Shown here one piece after another: positions 8,766-16,897 of a DNA stretch of 64,000 nt (position 1 is the first letter of the stretch; every line of letters starts with the position of its first letter). The position numbers and the translations under genes are program-made. Where the stretch lies: positions 248,001 through 312,000 of the forward strand of contig NZ_JAJONF010000001.1 in NCBI RefSeq assembly GCF_021462265.1, written 5' to 3'. A model generated the notes under the pieces. The model made no database searches. It was not told the DNA's origin and saw only the letters and a program-made list of their open reading frames with translations. This DNA comes from Streptomyces shenzhenensis (GTDB taxonomy: Bacteria > Actinomycetota > Actinomycetes > Streptomycetales > Streptomycetaceae).

Positions 8766-8778
8766 CTGTATACTACAG
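8766..8778. promoter_or_regulatory. 13-bp palindrome in the promoter region of the NRPS cluster, candidate operator
   Basis: CTGTA-TAC-TACAG has perfect 5-bp arms around TAC. It lies in an unusually AT-rich patch (about 8750-8780) between the minus-strand cluster and the divergent ABC-F relic. The position suits a repressor site controlling the cluster. No regulator gene is visible next to it in this window. Confidence 0.35.
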
Positions 8779-8835
8779 GCGAGTTGATGAGTGCGGTCGT
8801 TGAAGCGCCGCGCTGAGAAGGCACGCTGCCGAAGC

Positions 8836-9230
8836 ATGGGACATATCGAGGCCTCGCACATCGACTACTTCCTTACAGACGTCGGCTGTTGTTGAACGAC
8901 GTATCGTTCAAGGTCGGCGAGGGTACCGTGGTCGCCTTGGTGGGGCCGAGCGGGGCCGGGAAGACCACGTTATTGAAGCTGCTCTCGGGTCAGGCCAGAC
9001 CGCATGGCGGGACCGTGACGGTCAGTGGAAGCCGCGCAGTGATGCCGCAGTTCGTCGTGGCCTCGGAAGGCGGCAGGACTGTCCGAGATCTTCTGCTCGC
9101 TACCGCTCGGCCGGCGATCCGCGCAGCGGCACAGGCCGTTGACGTCGCTGAAAAAACGCCGTCGCCGAGCAGGGCGGCGAAGACGCACAGATGAGCTATG
9201 CCCAGGCCCTCAGTGACTTGGTCGTGATTG
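8836..9230 (+). pseudogene. ABC-F family ATPase remnant (antibiotic-resistance type), truncated and frameshifted
   Basis: ATG 8836 opens MGHIEASHIDYFL, a typical ABC-F N terminus, and hits a stop after 19 codons. Shifting frame near 8881 continues as RRLLLNDVSFKVGEG, Walker A GPSGAGKTT, then VRDLLLATARPAIRAAA. A second shift at an A-run near 9152 restores EDAQMSYAQALSD, again matching ABC-F proteins. After about 9230 the similarity ends, so the signature motif, Walker B, linker and second ATPase domain are missing. Intact ABC-F proteins protect ribosomes from antibiotics or act in translation, so this may be a dead self-resistance gene of the neighbouring cluster. An RNA-level rescue of two shifts plus a truncation is implausible. 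Confidence 0.8.
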
Positions 9231-9286
9231 ATCAGGCTGACCAGTCGGGTATGGGGCTCGCAAGCGCTGGTCGGAACGCTCCGAAC

Positions 9287-9341
9287 CAGGGACTTTTCAG
9301 GGACTTTCAGCGCTGCCCCAGGGACTTTCCAGGGATTTTCC
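9287..9341. repeat. Four copies of an 11-12 bp motif (CAGGGACTTTCC-like)
   Basis: Copies start at 9287, 9298, 9319 and 9330, with sequence CAGGGA(C/T)TTT(T)C(C). The first and second copies, and the third and fourth, abut head to tail. The rest of 9231-9587 holds no gene I can support. A 7-bp inverted repeat (CCCTGAC at 9361, GTCAGGG at 9393) lies just downstream. The block sits at the border between the decayed accessory end and a housekeeping gene, so it may be a recombination scar or a protein-binding array. Confidence 0.5.
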
Positions 9342-9587
9342 GCTGAGTAAGCGGGAAAGGCCCTGACAGCTTTGGAAGGCACAAGCCCCCAGGTCAGGGT
9401 TGGTTTGTTGTCGGTCGATGCCGCTCATCAGGCCGTGTCCCCGTGCAGTCCGCGTGGGCTGGGCGAGGAGGGGTGGATGAGGAGCTGGCGGGCGCCGCGA
9501 GAGTCACTCCACGGCAGCGCCGCAGTGGGCGCTGTTCCGGGTGAATTCGCCCATGAACAGCGCCACTTGGCGGCGTCGCCGCACTCG

Positions 9588-10445
9588 CTAGTACGTGTAG
9601 AACCCCGACCCGGTCTTCCGCCCCAGCCGCCCCGCCTCGACCATGCGCTGCAGCAGCGGGGGAGCGGCGTACAGCGGCTCCTTGTACTCGGCGTACATGC
9701 TGTTGGCGATGGAGACGACGGTGTCCAGGCCGATCAGGTCGGACAGCCTCAGCGGGCCCATCGGGTGGGCGCAGCCCATCTCCATGCCGTTGTCGATGTC
9801 CTCGCGGCTCGCGATGCCCGACTCGAACATCCGGATGGACGAGAGCAGGTACGGCACCAGCAGCGCGTTGACCACGAAGCCGGAGCGGTCCTGGGCGCGG
9901 ATCGCGTGTTTGCCGAGTACCTTCTCGGCGAACGTCTGGGCGCGGCCGAGGGTGCCCTCGGAGGTGGTGAGCGCCGGGATCAGCTCGACCAGCTTCTGCA
10001 CCGGGGCCGGGTTGAAGAAGTGGATGCCGATGACGTGGTCGGGACGGGAGGTGGCGACCGCCAGCTTCACCAGCGGGATCGAGGAGGTGTTGGAGGCCAG
10101 GATCGCGTCCGGGCGGGTCACCACCTGGTCGAGCACCTGGAAGATCTCCGTCTTCACCTGCTCGTTCTCGACGACGGCCTCGATCACCAGGTCACGGTCG
10201 GCGAACTCGCCGAGGTCCGTGGTGAAGCTCAGCCGGGCCAGGGTGGCGTCCCGTTCCTCCTCGGAGATCTTGCCGCGCTCGGCGGCCTTGGCCAGGGAGC
10301 CGTACAGCCGGGTGCGGCCGATCTCCAGGGCCTCGCCGGTGGTCTCGGCGACCCGCACGTCCAGACCGGCGCGGGCGGCGACCTCGGCGATACCCGCTCC
10401 CATCTGGCCGCAGCCCACGACTCCGACCTTCTCGATGTCGGTCAC
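9588..10445 (-). CDS. 3-hydroxybutyryl/3-hydroxyacyl-CoA dehydrogenase
   Basis: 285 residues, the usual length for the stand-alone enzyme. An N-terminal Rossmann fold shows VGVVGCGQMGAGIAEVAARAG and NTSSIPLVKLA. The catalytic His is in GIHFFNPAPVQKLVEL, followed by the C-terminal domain with DRSGFVVNALLVPYL and HPMGPLRLSDLIGLD. It oxidises (S)-3-hydroxyacyl-CoA to 3-ketoacyl-CoA with NAD(P)+, in fatty-acid or butyrate metabolism and possibly in supplying extender-unit precursors. Monocistronic: the divergent neighbour starts about 170 bp away. It marks the start of ordinary chromosomal genes after the cluster. Confidence 0.93.
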   Translation of the reverse strand: MTDIEKVGVVGCGQMGAGIAEVAARAGLDVRVAETTGEALEIGRTRLYGSLAKAAERGKISEEERDATLARLSFTTDLGEFADRDLVIEAVVENEQVKTEIFQVLDQVVTRPDAILASNTSSIPLVKLAVATSRPDHVIGIHFFNPAPVQKLVELIPALTTSEGTLGRAQTFAEKVLGKHAIRAQDRSGFVVNALLVPYLLSSIRMFESGIASREDIDNGMEMGCAHPMGPLRLSDLIGLDTVVSIANSMYAEYKEPLYAAPPLLQRMVEAGRLGRKTGSGFYTY

Positions 10446-10615
10446 ATCGTCCCCTTCGCTGATCTACGAGCGGCCGGCAGACCTCCGGATCCGGCGCCTG
10501 CTCCGTTCGAGCACGTTACCCGTAAGTATCGATGATCGATCGTCCGGGTGCGGGCATCCTGTGCCGCGGAGGCGATCCGTGACCGCGCGGATCCGCACAG
10601 TGAAGGGGTCTGACG

Positions 10616-11845
10616 ATGGCACGAGTGTCTCGCAGGGCGTTCGCGTTGGCGGCACTGTCCCTGCTGACGTCGGCGGCACCGGGCACGGCCGCGCCGTCGC
10701 GACAGTCCCGCGTGGCGGTCACCGAGATGCGCGGCATGTGGCTGGCGACCGTCGCCAACCGTGACTGGCCCTCCCGCGCCGGACTGCCGGCCTCCGAGCA
10801 GCGAAAGGAGCTGACCGCGTTCCTCGACACGGCGGTCGAGCACCGGCTGAACACCGTGATGTTCCAGGTGCGGCCCACCGCCGACGCGTTCTGGCCCTCG
10901 CGGTACGAGCCGTGGTCGCAGTACCTCACGGGCACCCAGGGCAAGGACCCGGGCTGGGATCCGCTGGGCACCGCCGTCGCGGAGGCGCACGCCCGGGGCC
11001 TGCGCCTGCACGCCTGGTTCAACCCCTACCGCATCGCCAACCACACCGACCCGGGCAGGCTGGTCGCCTCGCACCCGGCCCGCAGACACCCGGACTGGGC
11101 GGTGCCCTACGGCGGCAAGCTCTACTACAACCCGGGCATCCCGGCCGTCCGCACCTTCGTGGAGCAGGCGGTCCTCGACGCGGTCGCCAGGTACGCCGTG
11201 GACGCGGTCCACTTCGACGACTACTTCTACCCGTACCCGGTGGCCGGCCAGACCTTCGACGACGACGACGCGTACGACGCCCACGGCGGCGACTTCTCGT
11301 CGCGGGCCGCCTGGCGGCGGGACAACATCGACAGACTGGTGACCGGGATCGCCGACGGGGTGAAGAAGCTGCGGCCCGGCACCCAGTTCGGGATCAGCCC
11401 GTTCGCGGTGTGGCGCAACGCCGCCACCGACTCCCGGGGTTCGGACACCAGGGCGGGCGTCGAGACGTACGACGATCTCTACGCGGACACCCGGAAATGG
11501 GTGCGGGAGAACTGGATCGACTACATCGTGCCGCAGGTGTACTGGCAGATCGGCAACGCCGCCGCCGACTACGCCAAGGTCGTCGACTGGTGGGCGGGCG
11601 TGGCCAAGGGGTCCCGAACCCGGCTGTACATCGGCGAGGCGCTCTACCAGGCGGGCGCCGCGGGCGCCCCCGCGGCCTGGCAGGATCCGGCCGAGCTGTC
11701 CCGGCATCTCACCCTGGCCGACCGGTATCCGCAGGTCGGCGGGCATGTGTACTTCGCGGCCAAGGACGTGGCCACCGATCCGGTCGGGGCGCTGTCCCGG
11801 GTGGTCGCCGACCACTACCGGTTGCCGGCGACCCCGCCGAGCTGA
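10616..11845 (+). CDS. Secreted GHL10-family glycoside hydrolase-like protein
   Basis: 409 residues. The N terminus VSRRAFALAALSLLTSAAPGTAAP is a twin-arginine-type signal peptide. The mature part begins EMRGMWLATVANRDWP, the hallmark of the GHL10 (DUF187) TIM-barrel family, and carries NTVMFQVRPTADAFWPS, LHAWFNPYR, DAVHFDDYFYPYP and YIVPQVYWQIG. Asp and Glu residues at strand ends fit a glycosidase, perhaps acting on cell-envelope or extracellular polysaccharide. The substrate of this family is poorly defined. ATG 10616 is used because it opens the signal peptide directly. It converges on the DUF1918 gene. Confidence 0.85.
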   Translation: MARVSRRAFALAALSLLTSAAPGTAAPSRQSRVAVTEMRGMWLATVANRDWPSRAGLPASEQRKELTAFLDTAVEHRLNTVMFQVRPTADAFWPSRYEPWSQYLTGTQGKDPGWDPLGTAVAEAHARGLRLHAWFNPYRIANHTDPGRLVASHPARRHPDWAVPYGGKLYYNPGIPAVRTFVEQAVLDAVARYAVDAVHFDDYFYPYPVAGQTFDDDDAYDAHGGDFSSRAAWRRDNIDRLVTGIADGVKKLRPGTQFGISPFAVWRNAATDSRGSDTRAGVETYDDLYADTRKWVRENWIDYIVPQVYWQIGNAAADYAKVVDWWAGVAKGSRTRLYIGEALYQAGAAGAPAAWQDPAELSRHLTLADRYPQVGGHVYFAAKDVATDPVGALSRVVADHYRLPATPPS

Positions 11846-11960
11846 CTCGCGGGCGTTCGCCCTTGCCCAGTGCCGCCGCAGGCGACGTCTGCCCGTCAAG
11901 GAGCGGCGTCCGGTGCGTGCTGTCGGCGGGCCCGCCGGAAACCCCCGTACTGGACTACTT

Positions 11961-12004
11961 GGGCTTTCGCCCGGTGCGGCGGGTGCGGGCGCCCCCTTCG
12001 GGGG
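11961..12004. terminator. Two hairpins between convergent genes
   Basis: GGGC-TTTC-GCCC (11961-11972) and CCCCC-TTC-GGGGG (11992-12004) lie between the stops of the GHL10 gene and the DUF1918 gene. There is no U-run, as is common in Streptomyces, but the position suits a bidirectional terminator. Confidence 0.5.
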
Positions 12005-12049
12005 AGCGTGCCGGGCGTCGCGACGGGGCGGACGTTGCCTGTTGCGGCA

Positions 12050-12250
12050 CTAGCGCTGTTCGTGGATCTCCCGGTGCTTGACCTGGCAGTCGGGACCGGG
12101 GGACATGATGGCCTCGCGGCCGTCCTCGAAGCGGACCCGGTAGGGCGGGGTGCCCTCGGGGCCCAGTACCTTGACGACGGTCGAGACCTGGTCGTGCTGT
12201 CCGACCACCCTGCCGTGCTGGACAAGCTGGTCGCCCTCGGATGCACGCAT
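12050..12250 (-). CDS. DUF1918 small protein
   Basis: 66 residues: MRASEGDQLVQHGR at the start, then PPYRVRFEDGREAIMSPGPD. This is the DUF1918 pattern, a small SH3-like beta-barrel common in streptomycetes, often in multiple copies, with no established biochemical role. GAGGAGG lies 7 bases before the ATG at 12250, so the start is firm. Only 13 bp separate it from the stop of the upstream EamA transporter on the same strand, so the two may be co-transcribed. Confidence 0.8.
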   Translation of the reverse strand: MRASEGDQLVQHGRVVGQHDQVSTVVKVLGPEGTPPYRVRFEDGREAIMSPGPDCQVKHREIHEQR

Positions 12251-12263
12251 CTGCGGGGCCTCC

Positions 12264-13214
12264 TCACGATCGCGATCGTTGGGTGACGGCGATGCACACG
12301 AGCACGGCGGCGGCCGTGAGTGGAGCGGCCGCGGTGAGGTGCTCGCCCACCAGCAGCACCGACCACACCAGTGTGAGCAGGGGCTGGGCCAACTGCAACT
12401 GGCTGGCCTTCGGAATGCCCACGGCCGCCATGCCCCGGTACCAGACCACCAGACCGAGGAACTGCGAGCCCGCCGCCACCCACAGCACACCGGCCACCCC
12501 GTGCGCGTTCCAGACGACCGGCTCGTACGACAACGCGACCACCGCGGCCGGCACGGTCAGCGGCAGGCAGCACACCAGCGCCCAGCCGATGACCTGCCAG
12601 CCCGGCATGATCCGGGCCAGCCGGCCGCCCTCGGTGTAACCGGCCGCGCACACCACGAGGGCCGCGAACAGGTAGGTGTCAGCCGTCGTGAGCGTCCCGC
12701 CGCTCTGCGCGATCGTGAAGGCCAGCACGGCCGCCGCGCCCGCCAGGGCCGCCGCCCAGAAGGTGCGGGACGGGCGGACGCCCGTGCGCAGGGCCGAGAA
12801 GACGGCGGTGGTCAGCGGGAGCAGGCCCACCACGACGGCCGCGTGCGAGGTGGTGGAGGTCTCCAGGGCGAGCGTGGTCAGCATCGGGAAACCGAGCACG
12901 ACCCCGGCCGCGACGACGGCCAGCCCCGCCCAGTGCCGGCGCTCGGGCAGCCGTACCCGCAGGACCAGCAGGCAGCCGCCCGCCATGGCCGCCGCCAGCA
13001 CGCTCCGCACCGCCACCAGGACCCACGGCCCGAAGCCCTCCAGCCCCCAGGCCGTGGCCGGGAAGGTGAGGGAGAAGGCGACGACACCGAGCGCGGCCTG
13101 CAGGGTGCCGAGCCGTTGGGAGGAGCGGGCGGCCGCGGGCGGGGCCGGGGCGACGGCCGGGGGAGTGCTGACCGCTATCGAAGTGGGGCTGGTAGCGCTA
13201 CTCTCTGCTCTCAT
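12264..13214 (-). CDS. EamA/DMT-family membrane transporter
   Basis: 316 residues with about ten hydrophobic segments and the two-fold EamA pattern. The first half includes LGVVAFSLTFPATAWGLEG, VAVRSVLAAAMAGG and TTSHAAVVVGLLPLTTAVFSAL; the second ends PKASQLQLAQPLLTLVWSVLL. The family moves small metabolites such as amino acids out of the cell. The ATG (13212-13214) overlaps the opposing ATG of the MocR gene within a CATG, so this start or the neighbour's could be slightly different. The pair is divergently arranged, suggesting that the MocR protein controls this transporter. Confidence 0.85.
   Translation of the reverse strand: MRAESSATSPTSIAVSTPPAVAPAPPAAARSSQRLGTLQAALGVVAFSLTFPATAWGLEGFGPWVLVAVRSVLAAAMAGGCLLVLRVRLPERRHWAGLAVVAAGVVLGFPMLTTLALETSTTSHAAVVVGLLPLTTAVFSALRTGVRPSRTFWAAALAGAAAVLAFTIAQSGGTLTTADTYLFAALVVCAAGYTEGGRLARIMPGWQVIGWALVCCLPLTVPAAVVALSYEPVVWNAHGVAGVLWVAAGSQFLGLVVWYRGMAAVGIPKASQLQLAQPLLTLVWSVLLVGEHLTAAAPLTAAAVLVCIAVTQRSRS
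13192..13201. promoter_or_regulatory. 10-bp palindrome between the EamA and MocR genes
   Basis: GTAGCGCTAC is a perfect palindrome 11 bp from both overlapping start codons. It is a candidate site for the MocR-type regulator. A TACTCT sequence at 13198-13203 could be a -10 box for a leaderless plus-strand transcript. Confidence 0.35.
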
Positions 13215-14658
13215 GCAAGAGCGTAACAGCGTCATGGAACTGGCGGAACGGCTGCGGCAGGACCTCGACCGCTACTCGCCAGGTGGAAAGCTCCCGTCGA
13301 GCCGGGCCCTGGTCGAGCGGTTCCGGGTGAGCCCGGTGACCGTCTCCCGGGCGCTGGCCCAGCTGGTCGCGGAGGGCCTGGTGGTCACCCGGCCCGGCGC
13401 CGGCGCCTTCAAGGCCGCGCCACGCACCGCGGCCGAGCCGGCCGGGGACACCTCCTGGCAGGAGGTGTCACTCAGCGCCGACGGCGCCCTGGACGTCGTC
13501 CCACGCACCGTCGACGCCTCCGGGGTCACGGTGTGCCTGGCCGCCCCGCCGCCCGGCGTGCTGGAACTCAGCGGCGGTTACCTGCACGCCTCCGTGCAGC
13601 CCGAGCGCGCGATGGCGGCGGCACTGGCGCGGGCCGGCCGCCGCCCCGGGGCCTGGGGCCGGCCGCCGCTCGACGGACTGCCGGAGCTGCGCGAGTGGTT
13701 CGCCCGCGACATCGGCGGCACCGTCACCGCCGCCGAGGTGCTCATCGCCTCCGGCGGCCAGTCCGCCCTGGCCACCGCCCTGCGCGCGCTCGCCCCACCA
13801 GGCGCCCCGGTCCTGGTCGAGTCGCCCACCTACCCCGGCATGCTCGCCATCGCCCGCGCCGCAGGCCTGCGCCCGGTCCCGGTCCCGGTCGATCCCGACG
13901 GGGTGCGCCCCGCTCTGCTCGCCGACGCCTTCAGGGCCACCGGAGCCCGGGTGTTCGTCTGCCAGCCCCTCTTCCAGAACCCGACCGGCGCCGTCCTCGC
14001 CCCGGACCGCCGCGCCGAGGTGCTGCGCATCGCCCGCGAGGCCGGCGCGTTCGTGATCGAGGACGACTACGTGCGACGGCTGGTGCACGCGGACGCGGGT
14101 CCGCTGCCACGCCCGCTCGCCGCCGACGACCCCGAGGGAGTCGTCGTGCACGTCGGCTCGCTCACCAAGGCCACCTCCCCGAGCTTCCGGGTGGCCGCCC
14201 TGGCCGCCCGCGGCCCGGTGCTGGAACGCCTGCGGGCCATCCAGATCGTCGACACCTTCTTCGTCCCGCGCCCCCTCCAGGAGGCCGCCCTCGAACTCGT
14301 CGGCTCCCCGGCCTGGTCCCGCCACCTGCGCAACCTTGCGGCCGAGCTGAAGACCCGCCGCGACACCCTCACCGGTGCCCTCGCCCACCACATCCCCGAA
14401 CTCGTACTCCCGCACATCCCCTCCGGCGGCTACCACCTCTGGCCGCGGCTGCCCGACGGCACCGACGACACCACCCTGACCGCCGCCGCCCTCCGGGCCG
14501 GGGTCGCCATCACCCCCGGCCGCCCGTACTTCAGCGCCGAGGCCCCGGCCGCCCACGTCCGCCTGAGCTTCGCCGCGGTCGCGAGCACCGGCGAACTCCT
14601 GGAAGGGGTACGACGCCTGCGGGCCGCCTGCCACGAGGTGCTGCGTCCCAGACCCTGA
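13213..14658 (+). CDS. MocR/PdxR-family transcriptional regulator (GntR HTH fused to aminotransferase-like domain)
   Basis: 481 residues from ATG 13213; ATG 13234 is an alternative. A winged helix (LPSSRALVERFRVSPVTVSRALAQL) is followed by a fold-type I PLP domain. That domain shows SGGQSALATALRALAPPG, VESPTYPGMLAIAR, QPLFQNPTGAVL, FVIEDDYVR and the PLP-lysine region GSLTKATSPSFRVA. MocR proteins bind PLP, or a PLP-amino-acid adduct, to control transporters and aminotransferases. Divergent placement with the EamA transporter suggests local control. The DNA-binding domain is short and lies very close to the start, so the exact start matters. Confidence 0.88.
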   Translation: MQERNSVMELAERLRQDLDRYSPGGKLPSSRALVERFRVSPVTVSRALAQLVAEGLVVTRPGAGAFKAAPRTAAEPAGDTSWQEVSLSADGALDVVPRTVDASGVTVCLAAPPPGVLELSGGYLHASVQPERAMAAALARAGRRPGAWGRPPLDGLPELREWFARDIGGTVTAAEVLIASGGQSALATALRALAPPGAPVLVESPTYPGMLAIARAAGLRPVPVPVDPDGVRPALLADAFRATGARVFVCQPLFQNPTGAVLAPDRRAEVLRIAREAGAFVIEDDYVRRLVHADAGPLPRPLAADDPEGVVVHVGSLTKATSPSFRVAALAARGPVLERLRAIQIVDTFFVPRPLQEAALELVGSPAWSRHLRNLAAELKTRRDTLTGALAHHIPELVLPHIPSGGYHLWPRLPDGTDDTTLTAAALRAGVAITPGRPYFSAEAPAAHVRLSFAAVASTGELLEGVRRLRAACHEVLRPRP

Positions 14659-14701
14659 AATCCGATCGACGTCGCCCCGCCCGACCGGCGAGGATCCCGG
14701 C

Positions 14702-15151
14702 ATGAGCGACGCACCCGGCCTCCCCGAGGGCTACGAGTTCTCCGCCGACACCGACCGCGTGGACGTCGAGCGCGTCCACCGCTGGCTGGCGACCGACGCC
14801 TACTGGGCGACCGGCCGCCCGCTGGACCAGCACCGGCGCGCGATGGCGGGCTCGCTCAACTTCGGGGTCTACGAGACCGGCACCGGCGAGCAGGTGGCGT
14901 ACGCGCGCGTGGTGACCGACCAGGCGCTGTTCGCCTGGCTCTGCGACGTCTACGTCGACCCGGCGGTGCGCGGCAAGGGCGTCGGCACGGCCATGGTCGC
15001 CGCGGTCCGCGAACACCTGCGGCCCTACGGCGTGCGGCGCGTGCTGCTGGCCACCCACGACGCCCACGGGGTCTACGCGAAGCTCGGATTCGCCCCGCTC
15101 GAACACCCGGACCAGTGGATGGCGCTCTACTACACGTCGTCGCCCGAGTGA
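14702..15151 (+). CDS. GNAT-family N-acetyltransferase
   Basis: 149 residues with the acetyl-CoA-binding signature VYVDPAVRGKGVGTAMVAAV (Q/RxxGxG/A type). The C-terminal strand region RRVLLATHDAHGVYAKLGF is typical of GNAT enzymes, and PLEHPDQWMAL closes the fold. It would transfer an acetyl group to an amine; no substrate is suggested by context. Start ATG 14702 lies 44 bp after the MocR stop on the same strand, so read-through is possible. A 12-bp palindrome CCGACTTGTCGG follows at 15160. Confidence 0.85.
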   Translation: MSDAPGLPEGYEFSADTDRVDVERVHRWLATDAYWATGRPLDQHRRAMAGSLNFGVYETGTGEQVAYARVVTDQALFAWLCDVYVDPAVRGKGVGTAMVAAVREHLRPYGVRRVLLATHDAHGVYAKLGFAPLEHPDQWMALYYTSSPE

Positions 15152-15267
15152 GATTCCGGCCGACTTGTCGGACACCTCCTGACCTTTGAGTAACATTTCC
15201 TCCACGTCCGGCAACTCGCCGCCCGATCGCCCTTGACCTGCGCACATGCGCGTCACACCATCGCCGC

Positions 15268-15861
15268 ATGGCGCTTCGGGTCACGTTCGTCGCGGCCGCG
15301 CGCAGCTCGCCGCTGCTCGCGGAGCGCTTCGAGGACGATCGCCCGCTGGACACGGCGGGCTGGGACGAGGTGCAGCATGTCGCCCATGAACTGGTGCCCC
15401 TCGCGGCGGCCGAGCTGCGCTACTGCTCGCCGACCCCGCGCAGCCGCGCGACCGGCGACGCCCTGGGCTATGCCCCGCTGGTCCAGCTCGCGCTGCGGGA
15501 CTGCGACATGGGCCGCTGGCGCGGGCTGACGCTGGGCGAGGCGATGGCCAGGGAGCCGGACCAGGTGGACGCCTGGCTCGCCGACCCGCGCGCCACCCCG
15601 CACGGCGGTGAGTCGCTGCTCGCGTTCATCTCCCGGGTCGGCGGCTGGCTCGACACCCGCCCCGTGGGCGACGGCGACCGGATCGTCGCCGTCGCCGAGC
15701 CCTCGGTGATCCGGGCCGCCCTCGTCTACGCCCTCAAGGCGCCCCCCTCGACCTACTGGAACATCGACGTACGCCCGCTGTCGACGACCACGGTGACGGG
15801 GCGGGGCGGCCGCTGGAACCTGCGCTTCGATCCGGCTTCGGCCCAGACCTCGCGCACGTAG
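15268..15861 (+). CDS. Histidine-phosphatase (phosphoglycerate-mutase) fold protein lacking the catalytic histidines
   Basis: 197 residues. The fold is recognisable from RYCSPTPRSRATGDALG, DCDMGRWRGLTLGEAM, HGGESLLAFISRVGGWLD and PSVIRAALVYAL. The catalytic RHG motif expected at the N terminus reads VAAARSS, and the second catalytic SH(G) before VIRAAL reads VAEPS. Both active-site histidines are therefore missing, so phosphotransfer is unlikely by the normal mechanism; a binding or regulatory role is more plausible. It is followed directly by the 130-bp repeat array. Confidence 0.75.
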   Translation: MALRVTFVAAARSSPLLAERFEDDRPLDTAGWDEVQHVAHELVPLAAAELRYCSPTPRSRATGDALGYAPLVQLALRDCDMGRWRGLTLGEAMAREPDQVDAWLADPRATPHGGESLLAFISRVGGWLDTRPVGDGDRIVAVAEPSVIRAALVYALKAPPSTYWNIDVRPLSTTTVTGRGGRWNLRFDPASAQTSRT

Positions 15862-15894
15862 CGCTCCGCTCGGAGGGCCGCTGTGCCGTCGGCC

Positions 15895-16258
15895 GCGGCG
15901 CCGTCGTGGCTGGTTGTGCCCCTGCGGCGGTGACGGCGGGTCGGCTGTCCGGTGCGGCGTCGTGGCTGGTTGTGCCCCTGCGGCGGTGACGGCGGGTCGG
16001 ATACGGCCTCGTGCCTCTTCGGGGGCGCTGGTGTGCCTGCGTGGTTCGCGGATAGTGCGGTGTGGGGCTGTCGGCTGTCCGGTGCGGCGTCGTGGCTGGT
16101 TGTGCCCCTGCGGCGGTGACGGCGGGTCGGATACGGCCTCGTGCCTCTTCGGGGGCGCTGGTGTGCCTGCGTGGTTCGCGGATAGTGCGGTGCTGGGCTG
16201 TCGGCCGTGCGCTGCGGCGTCGTGGCTGGTTGTGCCCACGCGGCGGCGGCCGCACAGC
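15895..16258. repeat. 130-bp tandem repeat built around a streptomycete intergenic palindromic element
   Basis: The core CGTCGTGGCTGGTTGTGCCC recurs at about 15901, 15958, 16088 and 16218. The last two intervals are exactly 130 bp and the intervening text is nearly identical, including GTGCCTGCGTGGTTCGCGG. The fourth copy continues as CACGCGGCGG, matching elements at 47222 and 54772. The whole 15862-16275 gap between a plus-strand gene and a converging minus-strand gene is this array and contains no credible gene. Confidence 0.8.
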
Positions 16259-16275
16259 CTCGCCCTGCGGGTCGC

Positions 16276-16740
16276 TCAGCGTTCGCGTACGTACTCGGTC
16301 GTCAGCACCAGGTCCTTCGCCGGGCCGCCCACCCGCCAGACCGTGCGCCAGTGGTCGGCGTCCCGGACGGTGAACTCGCCGCGGTAGAGGTCGGCCGCGC
16401 AGGGATGGTCGGCGACGTACCGCCCCGACGTGAGGTCCAGGTCGTGGAAGGGGCGGCCGTCGGCGAACCGGACGTCCGCCGTTCCGGGCCGCGCGCCGGG
16501 CAGGAAGCGCAGGGTCCGCTCGGCGGGCCGGGCCGCGCCCTGCCAGGTGAAGGTCCCCGATTCCTCGTGCAGCGGGCCGCCGCCGTCCAGCGGCCGGAAC
16601 ACGGTGGCACCCTCGAAGCGGCCCTCGGCCCGGCTCGCCACATCCCGCACGGTCCGGTCCACTCTCCACCGTCCGCCGAGATAGGCCAGCACATCGGGTA
16701 CCGGCCGGAAGTCGCCCACGATCACCGCTTCTCCGGCCAC
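16276..16740 (-). CDS. DUF6314 family protein
   Basis: 154 residues with no signal or membrane segment. The pattern YLGGRWRVDRTVRDVASRAEG at the start, then HEESGTFTWQG, FHDLDLTSGRYVADHPCAADLY and WRVGGPAKDLVLTTEYVR, is that of the DUF6314 family, a lipocalin-like beta-barrel predicted to bind a small molecule. The ATG at 16740 overlaps the end of a small upstream membrane-protein gene by 19 bp, implying translational coupling. Function unknown. Confidence 0.75.
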   Translation of the reverse strand: MAGEAVIVGDFRPVPDVLAYLGGRWRVDRTVRDVASRAEGRFEGATVFRPLDGGGPLHEESGTFTWQGAARPAERTLRFLPGARPGTADVRFADGRPFHDLDLTSGRYVADHPCAADLYRGEFTVRDADHWRTVWRVGGPAKDLVLTTEYVRER

Positions 16741-16889
16741 GGAGAGCCGGTCGGCGCGCCGGCCGGGCCCCCGCCCGCCGCGCCCGGGCGCCGGACGTGG
16801 GGTGCCGGCCGGGCGAAGGCCGCCAGGGCCACGGCGAGTCCACCGAACACGATCAGGCAGGGCAACAGTGTCCGCATGTCCCCGACCAT
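16722..16889 (-). CDS. Small single-pass membrane protein, unknown function
   Basis: 55 residues from ATG 16889, or 51 from ATG 16877. A hydrophobic helix LLPCLIVFGGLAVALAAFA is followed by a short Pro/Gly/Arg-rich tail. The stop lies inside the start of the DUF6314 gene (overlap 16722-16740), the usual mark of coupled genes, so it is probably translated. The 5' end abuts the truncated arabinofuranosidase relic on the other strand, so its promoter may have been affected by that rearrangement. I do not recognise a family. Confidence 0.5.
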   Translation of the reverse strand: MVGDMRTLLPCLIVFGGLAVALAAFARPAPHVRRPGAAGGGPAGAPTGSPWPEKR

Positions 16890-16897
16890 ACGCCCGC

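Noticed and set aside
9361-9399. Possible tRNA-end att site at the cluster border
   Set aside because: The CCCTGAC/GTCAGGG inverted repeat has no tRNA-like cloverleaf, and no second copy was seen at another boundary in the window.
15862-16260. Possible CRISPR array in the repeat region
   Set aside because: The period is 130 bp with repeated, not unique, spacers and no cas genes nearby; it is a plain tandem repeat.
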